From contig JAFWIE010000036.1 in the NCBI GenBank assembly GCA_017533825.1, positions 20,220 to 84,219 of the forward strand: 64,000 nt of DNA, read 5' to 3'. The notes under the pieces were generated by a model. It was not told the DNA's origin. It saw nothing but the letters and a program-made list of their open reading frames with translations, and ran no database searches. Shown here in pieces: positions 13,301 to 22,300 of the stretch. Positions within the stretch are counted from its first letter, which is position 1; every line of letters begins with the position of its first letter. The position numbers were made by a program, and so were the translations under genes. Source of the DNA: Atopobiaceae bacterium. Its GTDB lineage: Bacteria > Actinomycetota > Coriobacteriia > Coriobacteriales > Atopobiaceae.

Positions 13301-16300
13301 AATTTGGGTGGAGGCATTTACAAGGCCGGAGCCGGTAACTGGGATCTCAAGTCTTCCGGCGTGACCATAAGCGGATGCTCGGCATATGACGGAGGTGGCG
13401 TCTACTACAACACAACTGGTAAGTTGACGTATACAGCAGGTAATCTTTATGCCAATGAGGCTACAAATAATGGTGGTGCCATCTATAAGAATCTGGGCAA
13501 CATCAACATGACCGGCGGTATTATCGGCGGCTCGAAAGAGAACGCAAATATGGCTCAGCTGGGGGCCGGCATCTTTGTGGCTGATGGTCAGAATATTACG
13601 ATTGGTGGGGGCAGGATCACCCACAATGTGGCTGAGGTAGGCGGCGCTGTTGCCGTGGGAGGAAATAACGCGAATACGCAGCTCTTGTTCCAGGGTGCTC
13701 CAGTTGTTAAGGACAACACGAAAGCTTCCGGAGAGAAGTGCAACGTATACCTGAACTACGACTCCAATGGAATCATACGCACGTCTGGCACAGCGCTGGA
13801 TCCTGGTGCATCCATTGGTGTGTATGTGAATGACGAGCAGTTTGCCAAGCACGGCGACTACGGTACGCCTTTTGGAACATACAACAAGACCAACAATCTC
13901 GGATCCTTCATCAATGACCGTATCTATGCGGGTGGATTGAAGGGAGCTGGCAACAACAGTCAGATCGTATGGGGAAGTTACGTTTGCAAGATTACCGATG
14001 CTTCTGGCAACCTGCTTTACACCGATGCTACCTGTGAGGCTCCCGCAGTCTATACGATGCTGGAAAACAATGGTTCCACTGATGCTACCAGTGCATTTGG
14101 CGCGCTGAATAATGCTACGCCCAAATTGTACAATGCCGACGGACAATACAGTGGGGCTTATCAGATCCAGATGCTGGTGGAAGACTACGGCTGTACCAAG
14201 CAAATGAAGTTAACCAATGGCACGAAAGACATCACCATCACAACAGCGTCCAAAACACCAGACGAGTGTGGCTTCTATTACACGGGCGACGCAGAGTATG
14301 CGACCATACGCCGTGCAGCGACATACAACAGCATGATTGACGCCGCGAAAATGAGCAGTCTGACGATTGAGAATATTACCATTGACGGAGGCTCGAAAGA
14401 GGGGTGGAAGTCGACTGCGGCGGGCGGCATCATATTCGTCGCTGAAGGAACGCAGGTACATCTCAATCAAAACGCCACTTTGTGCAACAGCGACGCTCAG
14501 GGCTATTACGGAGCTGGTATCCGTATGCAGGGCAGAAACGCTAACCAGTTGTACATTAATGGTGCTGTTATTCGGAATTGTGTGACTACGCAATACGGTG
14601 GCGGAATTAGTAACAAGACCGGCAATATCATCATGACGGATGGTCTCATTACCGAGTGCTCAGCTGCGTACGGCGGTGCGGTGATTGTCGAAGGCAGAAT
14701 GGACATGTCTGGCGGTACCATCACTGCCAATGAAGCAAAAGATGAGGGTGCTGGTATAGACCTCAGGGCCGCAAGCAGTTCGATACATTTTTCGGGTAAT
14801 CCCGTCGTGACTGGCAATACCATGAAGGGGGCTGCCTGCAACGTACAACTGACCCAAGACAAGAATGGGCTCATCTATGCCGAGGGACTCGATGCAGACG
14901 CGGAGATAGGCATTTATACTACGGGCACCATCTACAACGAGCATGGCAAGACCGGAGATAAGTTCGGCACATGGAGCAACGTTGCCAATTTGCACTGCTT
15001 CATCAACGACGTGACTCCCACCCTTCGCGGCTACAGGAACTCCACGAATGCTGGCGACAATCTGATCTGCTGGTACATAAAGTCTGTGCTGGATGTGTCC
15101 AAGCAGGTGGATAGCGACTGGGCCGCTGATAAGACCCATTCCTTCAACCTTGAGGTGAAGCTCCATGCGTTAGTGGACAATCTGCCTGATTTTGAGCCCA
15201 TAACGTTTGGTGACATGACCTTCAACTATGACGGTGACGATCCGTCCACGCTGGTGGCGATTGTCCCCATTACGAGCGGACAAACGAAGAGCACCTCCGG
15301 CATGCCCTACGAATACTTGCACAATGTGGAGTATACGGTCACGGAGCTGTTCCCCGAGAGCGGGAACCCGTACGACACAACGAACAAGAAGAATGAAGTC
15401 TCGAGCACAGGCGTTACTGTTTCGGGTACACTCGGCGAGAACATGAGCGACGATCCTCTCGCATCCTCAAGCGTCTCGAAGGTGGAGTTCACCAACGAGC
15501 GAAAGAAGGATGACCTGACCATCTCCAAGAAGGTCGATGAGGGAACGACGGGAGACAACGCAATCCCCTTTGCCTTCACGCTCACGCTGGATGATCACAC
15601 GATTACCAAGACCTATGATGCAGATCGCTTCCAGGACTCCGACGAGTCTGAAGGCACGGCGACAAGTATTACCTTTACCGACGGTGTGGCACACTTCGCA
15701 CTGACCCATGGTCAGTCGATAAAGATTAAAGACTTGCCGAAGGAGCTCGGCTTCACCGTTCATGAAGAGCAAGGGGCAGAATTCCGTGCCTACGTGACAG
15801 AAGACGCTGAGGCGGAAATCAACAATTCCAGCAGTACGGGAACGATTGGCGAGCTCCATCATGTGTCCTTCAGGAACGTACGCATTGGTCTCGTCTGCAA
15901 GATTGTAAACGGTGACCTTGGACGTGAGCAGCTCTTCTACAGGGAAGGAAACAACCCGCTTGCTGAGCCAATTCCCGCAATCTTTGAGGAGCTAGAGGCG
16001 GCGTTCGAGACCATCAACGCTGGTACTCACTTCTTTACCGCTAGTGGCGAGAGTGCGGAGCCTAAACTGCGCGTAGAAATGGTGCGGTCTCACTACACGA
16101 TGAACAGGCCGGCTGTCCTTGCCGGCGGCTATAACGTCACCTTGGGAACTGCATTGAAGACCGATCAACTCTATCCATATCCTACGGATGCCGAGAGCCC
16201 TGCCGTGGTTCGACGTGGCTTCGATGGCGAAAGCATGTTTGTGGCCAACGGGACTCTATCCATCGACAATATCGTCCTCGACGGCGCCAGCGTTCCTGAT

Positions 16301-19300
16301 GGAGGCTCGGACGCATACGTAGCCTCCTCAGAGGGAGGCATAGTCCGAGCTAGCGGAAGCAACAAGCTCACTGTGACGAGTAATGCCGTCCTACGCAATT
16401 CGATCACGGAGGGCAAGAATGGCGGTGCCATTTGGGTTGGAGAAAACGCTGGCCTCGAGATGAACGGTAAAATCACGAACTGCGAGGCCCTCCAGGGCGG
16501 CGGTGTATACGCGGCAGACGGATTTGGCGGAACGGTCGTCGGTGGGATAACCATTGGCGGTATCATTTCCGGCTGCAAAGCGACGGCGGGCAACGGTGGC
16601 GCGCTCTATGCTGGGACATTCGGGGGTGACGACACCCTGGTGACGCCGATTGCCCTAACCGGTTCAGCGCAGTTGACCGGGAATAGTGCTGTGGGAACCG
16701 ATGAGGACAGCGGGCGCGGTGGCGCCATCTACGCGTCCGCCGACTTGGCAATCGACGGCACCAGCGTGCTGGTCGGGAACAATACCGCAGCGAACGATGG
16801 TGGCGGAATCTATATGGGATCCGACACAACCTTTACCATGAGCGGTGGGTCCATCAGTGGCAACACGGCATCAAGTGGCAACGGTGGCGGAATCTGGGTT
16901 CAGGGAGAGACCAGCATCACTGATGGCGTCTTTACGGGCAACAAGGCCACAACTGGCAAGGGCGGTGCAATCTATGCCGCACCATCTGCCGATGTCACTA
17001 TAGCCGGAGAGAACGCAGCCCTTGCTAATAATGAAGCAGCCCAGGGCGGTGCGGTATTTGCCAAGGGTGAGGTCACGGTGGCGAATGGTGCCATAACGGG
17101 CAACACTGCAAGCGATGCAGGTGGCGCAGTCTACGTAGCGAACGACAGCAGCTTCACCATGAGCGGAGGAAGCATTAGCGGCAACAAATCGCAACAAGGC
17201 GCGGTCTCTACGGGCAATGCCGCCACGCTCACTCTCTCGGGCGATGCTTCGGTAACTGACAACACCGCAGCCGATGGTACAACGGCAATGAATGTCTACC
17301 TCGGATACGATACCAACGCCATCATCAATGCGCATGACCTCACTGGAAGCTCGCCCATTGGTGTGTACGTGGCGAATGGGGACGATAAGGCCATCTATTA
17401 CAATCACGGTATCGCAGGGAGGACCTTCGGCACATCGGGGACAGCCAACGAGAAAAACCTCAACAAGTTCGTCAATGACAAAGACTCTGGCCTGAAGGGT
17501 GTCCAAGGGCCAAACAACCGGATTATGTGGCCTGGCAAGAGTCTTGTAATTCAGGTCTACCAGAACAAGGAAGACCAGCAGGGCGAGAAGACGCATCCCG
17601 TTGGAGGGGCAAAGTTCAGCCTTACCAACGAGAATGGCGTCAAGGTTTGGTCTGGTGAGAGCAATGCCTCGACGGGTGTGTTTAGCGTTCCTTGGGGCAT
17701 TACTGAGTCGGAGAACGGTGGTACAGCCACCTTCCTCAAGGAGGAGAATGGTAGCGTAACCAGCGTTACGTATGTGCTCGCGCAGGAAGAGGCCAATCAG
17801 GATACGGTGCGTCCGGCAGGCACTTGGAAACTGACCGTCGGCAAAGACAATACCGTGACTTGGGAGGCGGTGCCGAGCGTCGATGACGGGGGAAATCAAG
17901 TCGAGAGCGTGAATCGCATTGTGAATGTCGTGGCCCCGTCTGCACCAGCTATCCTCGGCAATACCTTCCTTCTCTATAACGACGTGAAGCCTACCATCAC
18001 GTTTGACGCCAATGGCGGCATACTTGCGGACGGATCGTCCAGCACCCGTACAGATGGCATTGACTTCAGCTCGACCGAGGTAAGTCATACCTACACAATC
18101 AACGAGAGTAATCCTACGCACGATGACTCCGCCTTCCGTGCCTGGTCCACCGTGAAGAATCCAACCGAAGGTGACGGACACGAGGAATACAGGCAGGGTG
18201 ACGAGATGCTCTTCTATCGCCACTCCGATGATGATGATGACGTAACGCTCTATGCCCTCTGGTCTCCGGTTGTCTGCAAGATTACAGACAGGGCTGATAA
18301 TCTTCTCTACGTCAACGGAAGCCCGGCTGTCTATACGTCCCTCAAGGCTGGATTCGACGCTTTCAACGAGGCGGTCTTCACGCTTAACGGCGTAAAGACA
18401 ACGCCCAGAAAGATAAAGATGCTGGTGGGTGAGTACGAGATGACGGAATCCGTTGAGCTCGCTCGCGGCAAGATCGCAGAGTTTACTACCGCATCACCAA
18501 AGGATACTGACGGCTATCACGGGCCGAATAACGCCTGCGTCATCAAGCGCGCCGCATCGTTCGACAGCGGAAGCATGATCGTTGACAATTACACCCTCGT
18601 TTTGAGGAACATCACGCTCGACGGCGCAGTGAAGGATGCTTCTGGTAACGCGAAAACCATTGACGGAAATGGCGGCATCGTAACCGTGGTTGGCAACGCC
18701 GCGCACCTCACACTGGCCCAAGATACCGTATTGCAGAATGCTTCTGTGAGCGGTAACGGTGGTGCCATCTATGCGTATGGAAGCACATCCGTCGCGGTTA
18801 GCGAAGGCAGCAAGATTGTGGGCTGCCAAGCGGCGAACGGCGGTGCAATCTACGCGGATCGCAAGATGGGCGCCATGAGTTCGCAGGAGGCTGACTCCAC
18901 AGTAAGCATCGAGGGCGGCGAGATTATCAACAACGCAGCTACCGAGGGTAATGGTGGCGGTGTATACGCTGTCGGTGCAGTGAACATGTCTGACGGCATA
19001 GTGGACAACAACAGTGCAGAAACAGCTGGTGGAGGACTGTATTTGGAGAGCGGTGTCGATTTCTCCATGACGGGGGGCAGCATCAAGGGCAACACTGCCA
19101 CGATGAGTGGTGGCGGCGTTTACGTGGGTGACGGCGGTAGCTTCGCACTTACCGCTGGCTCCATAGGTGGGACCGAGAGCCCCAATACGGCGCACTTCGG
19201 CAGTGGCGTGTACCTCGCAGGCAGCGCACAGCTGACTGGCGGTAGCATCTCCTACAATGGCACGGAAGGAGTAGGTGATGGCGGTGGAATCTACATCGTC

Positions 19301-22300
19301 AGCGCATCCAATGTCGCACTGAATGGCGTTGAGCTGTCGCACAATCGAGCCCAGAACGGTGGCGGCATTTATGCCGCGAATGCACCGAACGAGAAGGAAA
19401 CGATGCTCACCCTTGCAGGGGGTAACGTATCGGACAATACCGCTTCTGGCAATGGCGGTGGCATATACCTGGCGGAGCGCATAACGCTCAGCATGGCTGA
19501 AGGCACTCTGGGCGAAGGAAACGAAGCTGACCTTGGCGGCGGTGCGTACGTTGCGGGCACCTATGAATTCACGGGCGGCAGCCTGCGCGGTAACGCCGCC
19601 CACGGTGGTGCCGGTGCGTACGTCGCGAAGGGTGGCACGATGACCGTTGCGGGAGGCTCCATCAACGGAAACCAGGCAAGCAAGAACGAGGGCGGAACCG
19701 AAGGCAATGGCGCAGCAGTCTACGTGGCTGGTGATGAAACGGCCCATGGTACTCTCAATGTCACCGCGGGAGCCATAAGCGAGAATGTCGCGGCTGGTTC
19801 CGGTGGCGCGGTCTATCTGCAGGACTATGCTCAGATGAGTGTCTCTGATGCAACCATCAGCGGGAACAGTGCTTCTGCGGTGAACGGTGGCGCGATCAAC
19901 GCCGAGGGCGAGAATGCCCGAATCTACCTGTCGGGCAGCCCCTCCATCTTCAATAACCCTGGCAATGCTGCCACCACCTCTCAGAAGAATTTGGTGCTCA
20001 GCAGTGACACTACGAACATTATCAATACGACGGGAGAGGGCCTCACGGGGGGCACCGTTGGCGTCTATGTCATCGATGGGGATTCTCTGTACGACAAACA
20101 CGGTGTCTACAACACGCCCTTTGGCACCTTCGGCGAAGCTGATACAAACCGCGAGTACGCGAAGTATCTGGTCAATGACCGCAACCTTGCTTTGTATGGT
20201 GTCACGAAGGGGGATGACGACGATTCCATCTACTGGCTGGATGTGGTTTGCAAGGTGACCAATGACGCCGACCTCATGCTGTACAAGCGCGTAGAAGTAA
20301 ACGGCACCTCGATTTCTGTGCACGTACCGGCCGTGTTCTCAGGTGTGGAAGAAGGTATCGAAGCGGTGAGCGGACAGCTTTATCGCAAGTCCGGCTCCCG
20401 GTACGCCGCTGCAAACAGTGGAGCTGTGAAGGTGAAGATGCTGAAGGACTACACGCTTGGCGACCAAGAGATTATTGCCTATGAAGCTAATCGTGGTCTG
20501 ACCCTGACGACGGCCGAAACGTCAGTCTCTTCCGCAATGCAGAGCAATGGTGATTCCTATGTCTATACGCCGGCATCTGATGCAGAAGGCGAGAGGTTGA
20601 CCAAGGCTACGTTGGCGCGAGGCGAAGGAGACGGCTCCATGTTTACGGTGAACACTCCGTCGAACGCGTTCAACGTGAGCAACCTCATCATCGATGGCGA
20701 TAACAACACGATGACGACTGCCGGTGAGAACGGCGGCGCGTTCAACATCGTTGCCGTCAAGACCTCCGTGTTTGACGGAGTAGTGCTGAGCAACCTTAAC
20801 GCTACGGATTCTGGTGGAGCAATCTACTTGGCATCCGGTGCACTGACGCTGAAGGATAGCAGGATCGAAGATTGCGTGGCAGTCAAGGGCGGCGGCGTGT
20901 ATGTCGCCGGCGGGGCGGTTTCCATCGCTGGATTCACAACGATTCGCAATAACACCGCCTCGGAGAACGGTGACGGAGCGGGCATCTACGTTGTGGAAGG
21001 CGCGACGCTGAGTCTTTCGGGCAGCCCGAACTTCGGTGGTGCCGATATGACAAACGGCAACCACAAAGAAGGGGCGCTCGACAACGCCACCAACGGTCAG
21101 ATGGACTATGCAATGGCACGTCAGGACATCTTCTTGGCAGGATACGAGGGCGGTGACGCCAAATCGCTGGTCATCGCAGGCCCACTCGACGTCGAGGCAG
21201 GCTCCATCTGGGTGTGGGCGGAGCAATCCAAGCACTACGAGATGCTCGACCAATTTGCCGTATTCGCCAATGGGGTCAGGAACAAGATGTCGGCCGAGGC
21301 GCTCTCGAAGACCTTTGCCGCCTTCCGTAATGCCCAAGTTGACACGCTGACAGGCTGCGGAGGCGATTACCTTACCGGTCAATCCGGTGAGGGTATCAAG
21401 AATCTTTACTGGACGGGTGGCTTTGACTTTGCCTTCCTCAAGACGGACGGAAATGGCGACGCTCTGAACGGTGCCACGTTCACGCTTTTCCAAGCGGATG
21501 CGGAAGGCACCGGCATACTGAAAGATGGCCAGGGCAAAGAGGTCGCTTATCAGCAAGTGGTCGACGGAAGCAAACAGTCCGCAACTGCGACATCGAAGAC
21601 CGTCACGAAGACGAACGCCACCAAGATCAAGGTGAAAAAGGGCGATTCGGTCGTCGAGAAGAGTGTCTACGGGGATGGCATCGTCGCGTTCGAGAAGATT
21701 CCGCCTGCGACTTACTTCCTCAAGGAGACTGTCTTCCCGAAGGTGCCGAACTCTGATGAGACCTATACATTCGTCTACGAAACGTACAAGCTCGTGCTCA
21801 ATGGGGACGGCACGTACGACATCTACACCGATGCCGCAGGCAAGACGAAGGCAGGCACCAAGGAGATTAACACGGGTGATGACGCCGTGACGATCTACAC
21901 CGTCATGAATGTTCCGCAAGAGGGACGCAAGGTCATCCTGCGCAAGGTGAGCGTGCGCAAGGTGAGCGAAGACGATGATGAGTATGAGTACTCTTCGCTC
22001 GCTGGCGCGACCATACGTATCTATCGCGAGGATTGGACGCCTTACGATGACGAGGACCACAAGTCCGTCAATCCGTCCGGCGCATTCTTCGTCGAAACCC
22101 TCCCGTATGGTACCTATCACCTCGTGGAGACCGAGTTCCCCAAGGGCTACGATCCCAATGATGACAAGACGTGGTACTACTACACGCTGACGGTTGGTCC
22201 GGAGGGCTACAAGTTCAACAACTCGAAGGGCGAAGAGATTACGCTCGATGTGTGTGGGACCTACGTGGAGGGCCCGTTCAAGATTTCCCTCTCTTCAGAG

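Noticed and set aside
20522..22120. 532-codon antisense frame within the giant gene
   Set aside because: It is a shadow of the modular protein, without a ribosome binding site or recognisable domain.
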